Shown here: positions 47,497-56,399 of the stretch, piece after piece
Layout of the letters: every line of letters starts with the position of its first letter
Position numbering within the stretch: position 1 is the stretch's first letter
DNA from: Paracoccus pantotrophus
GTDB lineage: Bacteria; Pseudomonadota; Alphaproteobacteria; Rhodobacterales; Rhodobacteraceae
Reading direction: 5' to 3'
NCBI RefSeq assembly: GCF_008824185.1
Contig: NZ_CP044423.1
Coordinates: forward strand, 385,501-449,500
DNA length: 64,000 nucleotides
Position numbers and translations under genes: made by a program
The notes under the pieces: model-generated
Database searches by the model: none
Seen by the model: only the letters and a program-made list of their open reading frames with translations
What the model was told of the DNA's origin: nothing

Positions 47497-49680
47497 GTGA
47501 CGGAATCGGTGAATGCTTTGCAAAGGCGGCTGCCGGCCCTTGCGCCGGCCGGCATGCGGCATGCGGCGGCCGGGCCGCGACCCCCGGTCGGCATTCGCGC
47601 GGGGCTGCTGCCCTGGATGCCTTTCTGGCTCTCGCTGGGCATCGGCGGCTGGTTCCTGTTGCCGCGCGAACCGGGACCGGGCTTCTATGCCGGGCTGGCC
47701 CTGGCGGGCCTGGCATGCCTGCTGCTGCCGGGCGGGGCGATGCGGCTGGCCGCGACCGGCGGGCTGGGCTGGGCCTGGGCGGACCGGCTGCGGCTGGCCG
47801 CTTTCGCATTGCTCCTGGTTCTTCTCGGGGCGGGACTGGCGGGCGGCAGGGCGCATCTGGTCGCCGCCCCGGTCCTGGATTTCCGCTATTACGGGCCGGT
47901 CGAGGGGCGGGTCGTGGGCATCGACCGCTCGTCGCGCGACCGGATGCGGCTGCTGCTCGATCAGGTCACCCTGCACGAGGTCGCGCCCGCCCGCACCCCG
48001 GCGCGGGTGCGGATCTCGCTGATGAGCCCGCAGGACCTGCCGGTGCCCGGCCAGCGCGTGATGCTGACGGCGCATCTGGGGCCGCCCGCCGGCCCTGCCG
48101 AGCCGGGCGGCTTCGACTTCCGCCGCCTCGCCTGGTTCGAGCGCCTGGGCGCGGTGGGCTATGCCCGCGCGCCGGTCATGACGGTCGAGCCGCCGGCCGA
48201 TGGCGGGATGCTGGCGCTGCACCGCATCCGCATGTCCCTGTCCCAGGCCATGCAGGAGCGGATCGGCGGCCAGGCGGGCGCGGTCTCGGCCGCGCTGATG
48301 ACCGGCGACCGTTCCGGCATCGCCGAGGCGACCAACCAGATCATGCGCGATTCGAATCTTTACCACATCGTGTCGATCTCGGGCCTGCACATGAGCATGC
48401 TGGCCGGCTTCGTCTATGCCGCGTTGCGGCTGGGCGGCGTGGCGGCGCAGGGGCTGGGCGGCATCCGGGCGGTGCCGGTCCACAAGCTGGCGGCGGTGGG
48501 GGCGCTTTGCGCCTCGGCGCTGTATCTGTGGCTTTCGGGCGGCGGCGTCGCGACCGAGCGCGCCTTCATCATGGTGGCGGTGATGCTGCTTGCGATCATC
48601 GCCGACCGGCGCGCCGTTTCGCTGCGCACCGTCGCTGTCGCCGCCGGCATCGTGCTGGTGCTGAACCCCGAGGCGCTGACCGAGGCCGGCTTCCAGATGA
48701 GCTTTGCCGCCACGGTCGCGCTGATCCTGATGCAGGATCCCTGGACGAGGCTGTCGCCGCGGCTGCCCTGGTGGGCCCGGCCGGCCTTGATGCTGTTTCT
48801 GTCCTCCTTCGTGGCCGGCATGGTGACGGCGCCCATCGCCGCGGCGCATTTCGGGCGGATGACGCAATATGGCCTGCTGGCCAACATGCTGGTCGTGCCC
48901 GTCGTCGGTACGCTGGTGATGCCGGGCGGCGTCTTCGCGGCGCTGCTGGCGCCGTTGGGCTTTGCGCAGCCGGCCCTTTGGCTGATGGGGCTGGGGACCG
49001 GCTGGATGCTGGCGGTCGCGCAATGGATCTCGGATCTGGAGGGCGCGGTCACGCTGCTACCCGTCGCGCCGCGCACCGTCCTGCCGCTGATGGCCGTGGG
49101 CGCCATGCTGCTTCTGCCCGGCGCGGGGGCCGCGGGGGCAGGAGGTCCGGCGCTGCTGGTTCTGCGCCGGGGCATGGGCATCGCCCTGCTGGCGGCGGCC
49201 GGCCTGCTCTGGCTGGGCGCGAAACGTCCCGATGTCCTGGTTTCGGGGCAAGGCGACGCGGTGGCGGTGCTGACCCCGGCGGGCAGGGTGCCCTCCAAGC
49301 CGGCCGGCGGCAGCTTCGCGGTGGAGAGCTGGCTCAAGGCCGATGGCGACGCCGCCGATCAGGCAGGCGCCGCCACGCGCCCGCTGTGGCAGGGGGCGCC
49401 TTCCAACCGCATGGTGGAGCTCGATCGGGCCGGCGCCCGGCTTCGCATCCGCCACCTGACCGGCAAGGCGGCGCGCCAGGATGCCCGAGGCTTTTGCCGC
49501 GAGGGCGGCATCCTGGTCGCGAATGTCGCCCTTGTCCCAGGCCGGGGTGCCCTGGGCCCATGCCTGGTCCTTGACCCGCCATATCTCGAGAAACACGGTG
49601 CAATAGCGGTATATCTGCAAGCCTCCGGCCCGAAATACGTTTCCGTCGACCGGCCCGGCTTCCGCCGGCTCTGGCACTGA
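47497..49680 (+). CDS. comEC: ComEC/Rec2 family DNA uptake channel
   Basis: The 727-residue membrane protein has an N-terminal OB-fold part (about 120-235, PVEGRVVGIDRSSRDRMRLL), then the competence domain with LMTGDRSGIAEATNQIMRDS and NLYHIVSISGLHMSMLAGFV. Several helices and a C-terminal soluble part follow. It lacks a clear C-terminal beta-lactamase-type domain, as is usual in alphaproteobacteria. The start is taken as GTG 47497, with AAGGA 9 bases upstream. It is divergent from gltX. Natural transformation is not proven by this gene alone. Confidence 0.92.
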   Translation: MTESVNALQRRLPALAPAGMRHAAAGPRPPVGIRAGLLPWMPFWLSLGIGGWFLLPREPGPGFYAGLALAGLACLLLPGGAMRLAATGGLGWAWADRLRLAAFALLLVLLGAGLAGGRAHLVAAPVLDFRYYGPVEGRVVGIDRSSRDRMRLLLDQVTLHEVAPARTPARVRISLMSPQDLPVPGQRVMLTAHLGPPAGPAEPGGFDFRRLAWFERLGAVGYARAPVMTVEPPADGGMLALHRIRMSLSQAMQERIGGQAGAVSAALMTGDRSGIAEATNQIMRDSNLYHIVSISGLHMSMLAGFVYAALRLGGVAAQGLGGIRAVPVHKLAAVGALCASALYLWLSGGGVATERAFIMVAVMLLAIIADRRAVSLRTVAVAAGIVLVLNPEALTEAGFQMSFAATVALILMQDPWTRLSPRLPWWARPALMLFLSSFVAGMVTAPIAAAHFGRMTQYGLLANMLVVPVVGTLVMPGGVFAALLAPLGFAQPALWLMGLGTGWMLAVAQWISDLEGAVTLLPVAPRTVLPLMAVGAMLLLPGAGAAGAGGPALLVLRRGMGIALLAAAGLLWLGAKRPDVLVSGQGDAVAVLTPAGRVPSKPAGGSFAVESWLKADGDAADQAGAATRPLWQGAPSNRMVELDRAGARLRIRHLTGKAARQDARGFCREGGILVANVALVPGRGALGPCLVLDPPYLEKHGAIAVYLQASGPKYVSVDRPGFRRLWH

Positions 49681-49704
49681 CGCAATCCGCACGGAGTCCA
49701 AGAA

Positions 49705-50274
49705 ATGCATGCTTTGGTCAATCGCTGCATCGAGGCGTTCCTGCGCAACAGCTATGGCAGCACGACCTGGCAGCAGGTCGCGGCCGAGGTCGATGTCCAC
49801 CCCGACGGTTTCCTGACCTGGGGCAGCAGTCCGGACAGCGTCACCCGCTCCATCGTGATCGCCTCGGCCCGACGGCTCGACAAATCGGTCGGCGAACTGC
49901 TCGAAGATGTCGGTTCCTGGCTGAGCCGGCAGGAGCAGATCCGCAGGCTGCTGCGCTTCGGCGGCTCGAACTTCCAGGAATTCGTCGAATCCCTGCGGGA
50001 ATTACCGGGCCGCATCCAGCTGGTGATCCCGGACCTGGCGTTTCCCGGATTCGCGGTCCTGTCCGACGCGCCTGGACATTACCGAATCATCGCCCGGCCG
50101 CACCAGCCGGGCCTGATGCGTGTGCTGGCCGGCATGCTGCGGGTCATGGCGGATGATTATGGCGCGCTCGCCGTCATTTCGGTCGTCCGGAATCGCATCG
50201 ACATAGATGTCGTCCTGCCCGACTATTCCAGCAAGCGGGGCTTCGAACTTTCTCCGAAACGCGTGCAGCCTTGA
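49705..50274 (+). CDS. H-NOX-like protein that lacks the heme-ligand histidine
   Basis: The 189-residue product follows the H-NOX fold order: MHALVNRCIEAFLRNSYGST with the helical N terminus, FGGSNFQEFVESLRELPGRI where the proximal helix should carry the heme His, and LVIPDLAFPGFAVLSDAPGH. At the axial position (about 101) there is Pro in ELPGRIQ where functional members have LHxH. The YxSxR phosphate-clamp motif is also lost (YRIIA at 126-130). So it probably does not bind heme as classical NO sensors do. It is 12 bases or less from the diguanylate cyclase gene, the usual partner. Confidence 0.8.
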   Translation: MHALVNRCIEAFLRNSYGSTTWQQVAAEVDVHPDGFLTWGSSPDSVTRSIVIASARRLDKSVGELLEDVGSWLSRQEQIRRLLRFGGSNFQEFVESLRELPGRIQLVIPDLAFPGFAVLSDAPGHYRIIARPHQPGLMRVLAGMLRVMADDYGALAVISVVRNRIDIDVVLPDYSSKRGFELSPKRVQP

Positions 50275-50285
50275 AGGACGCCGTG

Positions 50286-51245
50286 GTGGATATGCGCAAC
50301 CTGTCGGAGCTGATGCCCATGCATCTCATGGTGGATCGCGCCGGCGTCATGGTGTCGCGGGGCAAGACGCTTGCCAAGGTATTGGGCCGGGCGTCACGCC
50401 TGGAGGACGCCCTCATCCCCGCCGACAATCTTGGCCACCGCATCCGCTTCGAGGAGCTGTTTTCCCAGCTCGGCGGCGGCAAGAGGGTATTCCTGCAACT
50501 GCGGCACCATCGCGATGTGTCCCTGCGCGGCCATGGCCTGCATGTGTCGCCGGACATCGCCATGCTCAATCTGGGCTTCGGGATTTATCTGTCTGCGGCG
50601 GTACAAAAATTCGGCCTGACCGATTCCGATTTCCCGCCCTCCGACCTGGCCATGGAATTCCTGTTCCTGCACGAGGCGAACCGTGCCGCGCTGCTGGAAC
50701 TGTCGCGCATCAACACGAGCCTGGAAGGTGCCCGGCAAAGTGCGCAGATCCTGTCCATCACCGATCCCCTGACCGGGCTGCTGAACCGGCGCGGCTTCGA
50801 TGTCGTGTTTTCAAGGGCATTCGACGCGCGGGCGCGAAATCCCTTTGCGCTGGTCCATCTGGACCTGGATCATTTCAAGCAGGTCAATGACCGGTTCGGC
50901 CATGCCGCCGGCGACCGTGTTCTGGTCGAGGTGGCGTCGGTACTGGCCTCTGGCGTGCGCTCTGGCGACAGGGTTTGCCGCATCGGCGGGGACGAGTTCC
51001 TGATCCTGATCTTTTCCGAAAGACCGAAGGAGGATTCGATGACGGTTTGCACCAGGATGATCCATCAGATCATGTCGGCGAAAACCTGTCCGTGCAGGAT
51101 TACGGCCAGCATGGGCGTCGCGGTTTCCGACAGCAGGCGCGTTTCCCGGCAGCAGCATCTTTACGAAATGGCGGATGCGGCGCTTTACCAGGCCAAGCTG
51201 GCCGGCAAGGGCAGGGTGGTCCTGTGGGCCGATCCCGGTTCATGA
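50286..51245 (+). CDS. diguanylate cyclase with N-terminal H-NOX-associated-type domain
   Basis: The 319-residue protein has an N-terminal domain (about 1-125) resembling the H-NOX-associated PAS-like part: LSELMPMHLMVDRAGVMVSR, FEELFSQLGGGKRVFLQLRH. A short coiled coil (AMEFLFLHEANRAALLELSR) leads to a GGDEF domain, with DPLTGLLNRRGF, DLDHFKQVNDRFGH and intact GGDEF at 234-238. An RxxD inhibition site precedes it (RSGD at 225-228). It should make c-di-GMP. GTG 50286 is favoured by AAGGA 7 bases upstream; TTG 50271 would overlap the previous stop. Confidence 0.88.
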   Translation: MDMRNLSELMPMHLMVDRAGVMVSRGKTLAKVLGRASRLEDALIPADNLGHRIRFEELFSQLGGGKRVFLQLRHHRDVSLRGHGLHVSPDIAMLNLGFGIYLSAAVQKFGLTDSDFPPSDLAMEFLFLHEANRAALLELSRINTSLEGARQSAQILSITDPLTGLLNRRGFDVVFSRAFDARARNPFALVHLDLDHFKQVNDRFGHAAGDRVLVEVASVLASGVRSGDRVCRIGGDEFLILIFSERPKEDSMTVCTRMIHQIMSAKTCPCRITASMGVAVSDSRRVSRQQHLYEMADAALYQAKLAGKGRVVLWADPGS

Positions 51246-51536
51246 GCTGCGCCGCGAAAGCGCATGCCGAAGAACCGGGAAAGAGGCGGTGCAGATGACC
51301 CCGTTGCAGCCATGCCGCATATTCAGGTCCGCGCGCGGCCCCGTCCCGTGATCCGGTCGGCCAGCGCGCCGTCGCCGCTGCTGCGCGATGCGGCGAAAAT
51401 GTCCCCGGCATTCTGGCGGCGGCGCGGCGTGAACGCGGGGGCGCAGGGCGAGATCGCACGGCGATGCGCAACCATGAGGTTTTCCGCGCGCGCTTTGCTG
51501 GCTACTGTGCGCCGAAACGAGTCGGGGGTTGCGGGT

Positions 51537-52412
51537 ATGCAGGTCGTCTTTCATTGCGGGGTCCACAGAACGGACCTCTATCGCATGGTCAAGACCTTGT
51601 TGCAGAATCGCGACTGGCTGCTGCGCAACGGAATCGAGCCCGTGACCCCGAACCGGCATGGCGAGATCTTCAACGAGGCGCTGAGCGCCTTGCGGGGCGG
51701 CCCCGCCACGCCGGCGATGGAACAGGTGATGCTGGATGCGATCCTGGATTCGGACGATCCGCGCCGCATCATCTGCAGCACCCCCAGCTTTCTCGGCCGG
51801 GCGGTGCGCGCCATCTCGCCCGAGGGGCTTTACGTCACCGCCGGCCAGAAGATGGCGGCGCTGGCCAACCTGTTTCCCAGCGCCGAGGTCGAGTTCTTCA
51901 TGGCGCTGAAGAATCCGGCTACGCTGATTTCGTTCATCCTGTCGCAGGAGGGCGGCGGCAGCTATGCCGAGCTGATGGAAGGGGTCGATCCCGAGGCGCT
52001 GCGCTGGGCCCCGGCCTTGCGGCGCATCCAGGCCGCGCTGCCCGGCCGGCGCCTGGTGGTCTGGTGCCACGAGGACACCTCGCTGATCTGGCCCGAGGTG
52101 GTGCGCCGTATCGCGACCATGCCCGCCGACGTGCCGCTCAAGGCCGGGTTGCAGATCCTGGGCGACATCCTGCACCCTGACGGCATTCGCATGGTCCGCG
52201 ACGCGCTGGCGCAGGAAGAGCGGCTGACCGTCGCAAGCCGCCGCCGCATCTTTGCCGCCGCCCTGGAGGCCCATGGCCAGTCCGAGCAGATCGAGGTGGA
52301 ACTGAACCTGCCCGGCTGGACGCAACAACTGGTCGATCGCATCACCGCAGCCTATGACGCCGACATGGCCGAGATCGCCGCCTTGCCTGGAATCGAATTC
52401 CTTACGCCCTGA
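51537..52412 (+). CDS. hypothetical protein, sulfotransferase-like look, 291 residues
   Basis: The frame from ATG 51537 reads MQVVFHCGVHRTDLYRMVKT, then WLLRNGIEPVTPNRHGEIFN and IICSTPSFLGRAVRAISPEG with FPSAEVEFFMALKNPATLIS. The layout (a beta strand ending in HCGVHRT, then a helix) recalls the sulfotransferase/P-loop-like proteins of Rhodobacterales, without a full P-loop. It lies 291 bases after the cyclase gene; the earlier part of the open frame has no support. Function unknown. Confidence 0.65.
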   Translation: MQVVFHCGVHRTDLYRMVKTLLQNRDWLLRNGIEPVTPNRHGEIFNEALSALRGGPATPAMEQVMLDAILDSDDPRRIICSTPSFLGRAVRAISPEGLYVTAGQKMAALANLFPSAEVEFFMALKNPATLISFILSQEGGGSYAELMEGVDPEALRWAPALRRIQAALPGRRLVVWCHEDTSLIWPEVVRRIATMPADVPLKAGLQILGDILHPDGIRMVRDALAQEERLTVASRRRIFAAALEAHGQSEQIEVELNLPGWTQQLVDRITAAYDADMAEIAALPGIEFLTP

Positions 52413-52998
52413 ACCGCGCGTCGGGCGGCGGTCCGGAAGGGAGCGGCGGCGGGGCGGCACCCTCGGGCCCGCAGGATGTCGCGGCACGGCCTGCCGGAAT
52501 CGGCTCGGCCGGCCGCAATGAAAAGCAAGGCTCTTCCTTCGCCCCTGCCGGGTACGGCGGGGGCGGTGCCATTGGCGCTTCCTGTGCAAACGGCCTGGAA
52601 ACGGCGGGTTGCCCGCATGGCGCGGCGGGCCTTTGCCGGTGCGAAAGGGCGGCGCGTCTTGCCCGGCGGTGCAGGGCGTGCCTCCCCATGGGTTTTGCCG
52701 GCGCGATTTCTCATATAAAAGTGGAAAATCAATCATTCATTACAATCCCTGCGTGTTTCACCAATGCAAAGCCCGCATTGAAAACCGCGTCGGCGGAGCG
52801 GCGTTTCAACCGCTGAAGAAAGCTTTTCCATTGCTGGCAACGCGCTTCATGGCCAAAGTTAATCACCTTGACCTCACGTAAAGCGCGCGGTTTGCGCGTG
52901 ATGCATTGATCCTTTGTGGTTCCTGGCAATAATGTTTCAAAGTCACCGGTTATGGTGCAATTTAATCTAAGATGTTTTTGGAAAGAGTTTGGTGTAAA
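52413..52998. other. 586-bp gap with AT-rich upstream region of the LuxR-type gene
   Basis: No gene is supported. The first 280 bases are GC-rich with stray open frames. From about 52710 the sequence turns AT-rich and looks regulatory. TCACG (52874-52878) and CGTGA (52897-52901) bracket an inner GCGC repeat and could be an operator. I could not place a promoter with confidence. Confidence 0.5.
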
Positions 52999-53844
52999 AT
53001 GGAAATGCTGAATGATATCGAGGTCATCCTGGCGGCACGTTCCGCGCAGGAGGTCTGGCAGCATTATGCTGCGCGCCTTGCCGACCTGGGTTTCCCCAAC
53101 ATTTCCTATCACGCGGTGCGGATTCTGGAGGCCTCTTGCGACCGGATGCTGGATGACGGGGTCTTGCTGTCCAGCTATCCGCCGCGCCTGATGCAGGAGC
53201 TTGCCGGGCTGGATCTGCTTGAAAGCATGCCGATGCGTCGCTGGCTGGCGCAGAACAGGGGCAGCGAAAGCTGGGACTGGATGCGGCGGCTTCGCCTGGC
53301 CGGGCGGCTGACGCCGCAGGAAGAGCATGCGATGGAGGTTTTCGCCCGCTACGGCCATGTCGCGGGCTATGCGGTCGGCATGGGCGACGATGTGGAACGG
53401 GTCCGCGCCGGGGTGATCCTCGGCGGCGTGATCGGCATGTGCCAGGACCGGCTGGACGCGCTTTGGGCGCAGCACGGCCGGCAGGTCGAGGCGCTGAGCC
53501 GGCTGACGCATCTGCGCATCTCGACCCTGCCCTGTGCCGAGCAGCAATGCGTGCTGACCCAGCGCCAGCGTGAGGTGCTGGAATGCATCTCGGTCGGCCG
53601 CACCACCCAGGAAATCGCCGATATCCTGGATGTGACGCCAGCCACGGTGGAAAAGCATCTGCGGCTGGCGCGCAAGGCGCTGGGGGCCAAGACCACGGCG
53701 CAGGCGATCCTGCTGGCCGCCAGGCGCAGGCAGATCTTCAACTCTGCTGCCGCACCGCATGGCCCCGGTCTGGGCGGGCATCCCCCGCCTTCCGAAGCCG
53801 GCGTGCCGAGGCAGTCGGCGGGCGCACAGATCTGCGCCGGCTGA
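52999..53844 (+). CDS. LuxR-type transcriptional regulator, no synthase nearby
   Basis: The 281-residue protein has an N-terminal autoinducer-binding-like domain (about 8-155: LGFPNISYHAVRILEASCDR, PMRRWLAQNRGSESWDWM) and a C-terminal LuxR helix-turn-helix (LTQRQREVLECISVGRTTQE, IADILDVTPATVEKHLRLAR). A Pro/Gly-rich tail of about 33 residues follows. Several ligand-contact positions of TraR-type receptors do not line up clearly, and no luxI is seen, so it may be an orphan (solo) regulator of homoserine lactones or other signals. An ATG at 52972 is a longer alternative start. Confidence 0.82.
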   Translation: MEMLNDIEVILAARSAQEVWQHYAARLADLGFPNISYHAVRILEASCDRMLDDGVLLSSYPPRLMQELAGLDLLESMPMRRWLAQNRGSESWDWMRRLRLAGRLTPQEEHAMEVFARYGHVAGYAVGMGDDVERVRAGVILGGVIGMCQDRLDALWAQHGRQVEALSRLTHLRISTLPCAEQQCVLTQRQREVLECISVGRTTQEIADILDVTPATVEKHLRLARKALGAKTTAQAILLAARRRQIFNSAAAPHGPGLGGHPPPSEAGVPRQSAGAQICAG

Positions 53845-53880
53845 GGCTTTGCGGCCGGATACCGGCGCGGAATGCGAAAC

Positions 53881-53899
53881 GCCGGCCCAGGGGGCCGGC
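53881..53899 (-). terminator. probable terminator of rpsB-tsf
   Basis: GCCGGCCC, a 3-base loop and GGGCCGGC form an 8-bp stem between the convergent LuxR-type gene and tsf. On the minus strand it is followed by GTTTC, a weak T stretch. Confidence 0.55.
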
Positions 53900-53924
53900 G
53901 CTCGCAATCCGGATCAGGCGAGGG

Positions 53925-54815
53925 TCAGGCGCCGGCGCGGGTCTTGGCGACCTCGGCGGCGAAATCCTCTTCCTTCTTCTCGATGCCTTCGCCGACCACG
54001 ACGCGGGCATAGCCGGTCACTTCGACTCCGGCCTCTTGTGCGGCCTGGGCCACGGTCACGTCGGGGTTGATGACGAATTTCTGACCGAGCAAGGTCACCT
54101 CCTCGAAGAATTTCTTCATCCGGCCCTCGATCATCTTCTCGATCACCGCCTCGGGCTTGCCCGATTCGCGGGCCTGCTCGGTCAGCACCGACTTCTCGCG
54201 CTCGACCAGCGAGGGGTCCAGGTCGGCTTCCGACAGCGAGGCCGGGTTGGTCGCCGCGATATGCATGGCGATCTGCTTGCCGATCTCCTGCGCCTTGGCG
54301 GCATCGCCCTTCAGCGCGACCAGCACGCCGATCTTGCCCATGCCCTCGGCGGCGGCGTTATGCACGTAGGAGACGATGGTGTCGCCCTCCAGCGCGTGCA
54401 TGCGGCGCAGGGTCATGTTCTCGCCGATGCGGGCGATGGCGTCGGTCAGCACCTCCTCGACCGGGCGGCCGTTCAGGTGGGTGGCCTTCAGCACCTCGAC
54501 ATCGGTGGCGGCGTCCAGCGCGACATTGGTGATCTCGCGGACGAGCTGCTGGAAATCGGCGTTCTTGGCGACGAAATCGGTTTCCGAGTTCAGTTCGACG
54601 GCGACCCCGCGGCCGGCGCGGACGGCGACGCCCACCAGGCCCTCGGCGGCGACGCGGCCCGATTTCTTGGCGGCCTTGGCCAGGCCCTTGGTGCGCAGCC
54701 AGTCGATAGCGGCTTCCATGTCGCCATTGGTTTCGGTCAGCGCCTTCTTGGCGTCCATCATGCCCGCGCCGGTGGTTTCGCGCAGGTCTTTCACCATAGC
54801 AGCGGTGATAGCCAT
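53925..54815 (-). CDS. tsf: elongation factor Ts
   Basis: The 296-residue protein starts MAITAAMVKDLRETTGAGMM, the UBA-like start of EF-Ts, and has VELNSETDFVAKNADFQQLV (the TDFV motif that contacts EF-Tu) and HIAATNPASLSEADLDPSLV. It exchanges nucleotide on EF-Tu. It follows rpsB on the same strand after 97 bases, the universal order. Confidence 0.98.
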   Translation of the reverse strand: MAITAAMVKDLRETTGAGMMDAKKALTETNGDMEAAIDWLRTKGLAKAAKKSGRVAAEGLVGVAVRAGRGVAVELNSETDFVAKNADFQQLVREITNVALDAATDVEVLKATHLNGRPVEEVLTDAIARIGENMTLRRMHALEGDTIVSYVHNAAAEGMGKIGVLVALKGDAAKAQEIGKQIAMHIAATNPASLSEADLDPSLVEREKSVLTEQARESGKPEAVIEKMIEGRMKKFFEEVTLLGQKFVINPDVTVAQAAQEAGVEVTGYARVVVGEGIEKKEEDFAAEVAKTRAGA

Positions 54816-54912
54816 CGAGAGTCTCCTTGCTTTTCAATGCGTCAGGCGGGGTTTATCCCCGCCTGATGAATGTTCCGTAAACCTGTCGCGGCCCGCACCG
54901 GACCCTGTCCGA

Positions 54913-55692
54913 TCAGGCTTCGGCGGCTTCTTCAGCGGTCTCGCCGGCCAGCTCTTCCTCGACGCTGGCTTCCAGCGCGCCAAGGTCCACGCCGGCGGCG
55001 CCCATCTGGGCGGTCATGCCGTCCAGCGCGGCGCGGCTGACCAGGTCGCAGTAAAGCGCGATGGCACGGGCGGCGTCGTCGTTGCCGGGGATGACATAGT
55101 CCACGCCCTTGGGTGAGCAGTTGGTATCGACCACGGCCACGACCGGGATGCCCAGCTTCTTCGCCTCGGCGATGGCCAGGTCTTCCTTGTTCACGTCGAT
55201 GACGAACAGCAGGTCGGGCAGGCCGCCCATCTCGCGGATACCGCCCAGCGAGGCTTGCAGCTTGGCCTGCTCGCGTTCCATCTGCAGCCGTTCCTTCTTG
55301 GTCAGGCCCTCGGCGCCCGAGCCCAGGGTCTCGTCCAGGGCCTTCAGGCGCTGGATCGACTGCGAGACGGTCTTCCAGTTGGTCAGCGTGCCGCCCAGCC
55401 AGCGGTGGTTCATGTAATACTGCGCCGATTTCTCGGCGGCTTCGGCGACGGCCTTCTGCGCCTGGCGCTTGGTGCCGACGAACAGCACGCGGCCGCCCTT
55501 GGCGACGGTGTCGCGCACGACCTGCAGCGCCGCGTCCAGCATCGGCACGGTCTGGGTCAGGTCGACGATGTGAATGCCGTTGCGTTCACCATAGATGAAC
55601 TCGGCCATGCGGGGGTTCCAGCGCTGGGTCTGGTGGCCGTAATGAACGCCAGCTTCAAGCAGCTGACGCATGGAGAATTCGGGAAGCGCCAT
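54913..55692 (-). CDS. rpsB: 30S ribosomal protein S2
   Basis: The 259-residue protein opens MALPEFSMRQLLEAGVHYGH and has QRWNPRMAEFIYGERNGIHI, HRWLGGTLTNWKTVSQSI and DLLFVIDVNKEDLAIAEAKK, all S2 hallmarks. It has an acidic alphaproteobacterial tail (EEELAGETAEEAAEA). ATG 55692 has AAGGAC about 7 bases upstream; the ATG two codons earlier is too close to it. Confidence 0.98.
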   Translation of the reverse strand: MALPEFSMRQLLEAGVHYGHQTQRWNPRMAEFIYGERNGIHIVDLTQTVPMLDAALQVVRDTVAKGGRVLFVGTKRQAQKAVAEAAEKSAQYYMNHRWLGGTLTNWKTVSQSIQRLKALDETLGSGAEGLTKKERLQMEREQAKLQASLGGIREMGGLPDLLFVIDVNKEDLAIAEAKKLGIPVVAVVDTNCSPKGVDYVIPGNDDAARAIALYCDLVSRAALDGMTAQMGAAGVDLGALEASVEEELAGETAEEAAEA

Positions 55693-55731
55693 GTCCATGT
55701 CCTTTCCGGTTTGCGCCTTGGCGGGGTTTTC

Positions 55732-55833
55732 AGGGGCTTGCCCCAACCGGTGGACCGTCGAAGGATGTCTCCCTCCGGGGCCCGACCCCGCCTGTGAAGT
55801 GCGCGCGAAATAGTCCTTTTCCACCTGGAATGC
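55732..55833 (-). promoter_or_regulatory. rpsB promoter and structured leader
   Basis: TTGCAT (55828-55833), a 17-base spacer and TATTTC (55805-55810) on the minus strand form a probable promoter. It leaves a leader of about 105 bases. The leader has GGGGC-AA-GCCCC (55732-55743) and a GC-rich stem further up, which may be the site where S2 represses its own operon; that is inferred. Confidence 0.5.
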
Positions 55834-56012
55834 AAGCCCCGGCGGCAGGAAATGGGCCGGTTTTGCCGCAATCGGGCCGGCCGGCTTTCCACCCCGCGTC
55901 AACCGCGGATTAATCTTTCTGCGCGATGCTGCGCAAAACCGGTTGAATCGGAGGGGCGGATGATCGTTGCGGACGCAAGGGGGCGGCAAGGCCCGGTGGC
56001 TTGGGGGCGGGA
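55834..56012. other. rest of the gap between rpsB and the receiver-like gene
   Basis: No gene is seen. A hairpin CCGCG-TCAAC-CGCGG near 55896-55910, followed on the plus strand by ATTAATCTTT, resembles a terminator but no plus-strand gene ends there. Confidence 0.4.
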
Positions 56013-56399
56013 ATGGCGCTGACGGTGCTGGTCCAGCATTCCCGCAGCGAATTGCGCGAAGCCGCGGCCGCCGCGCTGGAGGCGGCGGGAATGGCGGTTC
56101 GGCGATCCTGCGACGGGGCCGAGGGCCTGGCGCTGCTCCGGTCCGCTTCCGTCGATGTGATCCTGACCGGTATCAACATGCGGCGGGTCTGCGGTTTCGG
56201 CTTCATCGAGGCGGTGCGGCGCCAGGCCCGCCTGCGCGATATCCCGATCCTCGTCATGGCGGTCTCGGCCACGCCGCAGCTCAAGGCCCGCGCCCGCCAT
56301 GCCGGGGCGGCGGGATGGCTGCCCCATCCGCCCGATCCGGCGCGGCTGGTCGAGACGGTGCGCACCGTCGCCGCCATCGGCGGCCGTCCCGTCGCATGA
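56013..56399 (+). CDS. stand-alone receiver domain without phosphorylation residues
   Basis: The 128-residue protein has the CheY fold order (LTVLVQHSRSELREAAAAAL, VDVILTGINMRRVCGFGFIE, DIPILVMAVSATPQLKARAR, GAAGWLPHPPDPARLVETVR). The key residues are changed: Gln8-His9 in place of the acidic pair, Gly53 in place of the phospho-aspartate, and His105 in place of the conserved lysine. It is therefore probably an atypical receiver acting without phosphate, or a decaying gene. GGGGGCGGG precedes the ATG. There is no kinase nearby. Confidence 0.75.
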   Translation: MALTVLVQHSRSELREAAAAALEAAGMAVRRSCDGAEGLALLRSASVDVILTGINMRRVCGFGFIEAVRRQARLRDIPILVMAVSATPQLKARARHAGAAGWLPHPPDPARLVETVRTVAAIGGRPVA

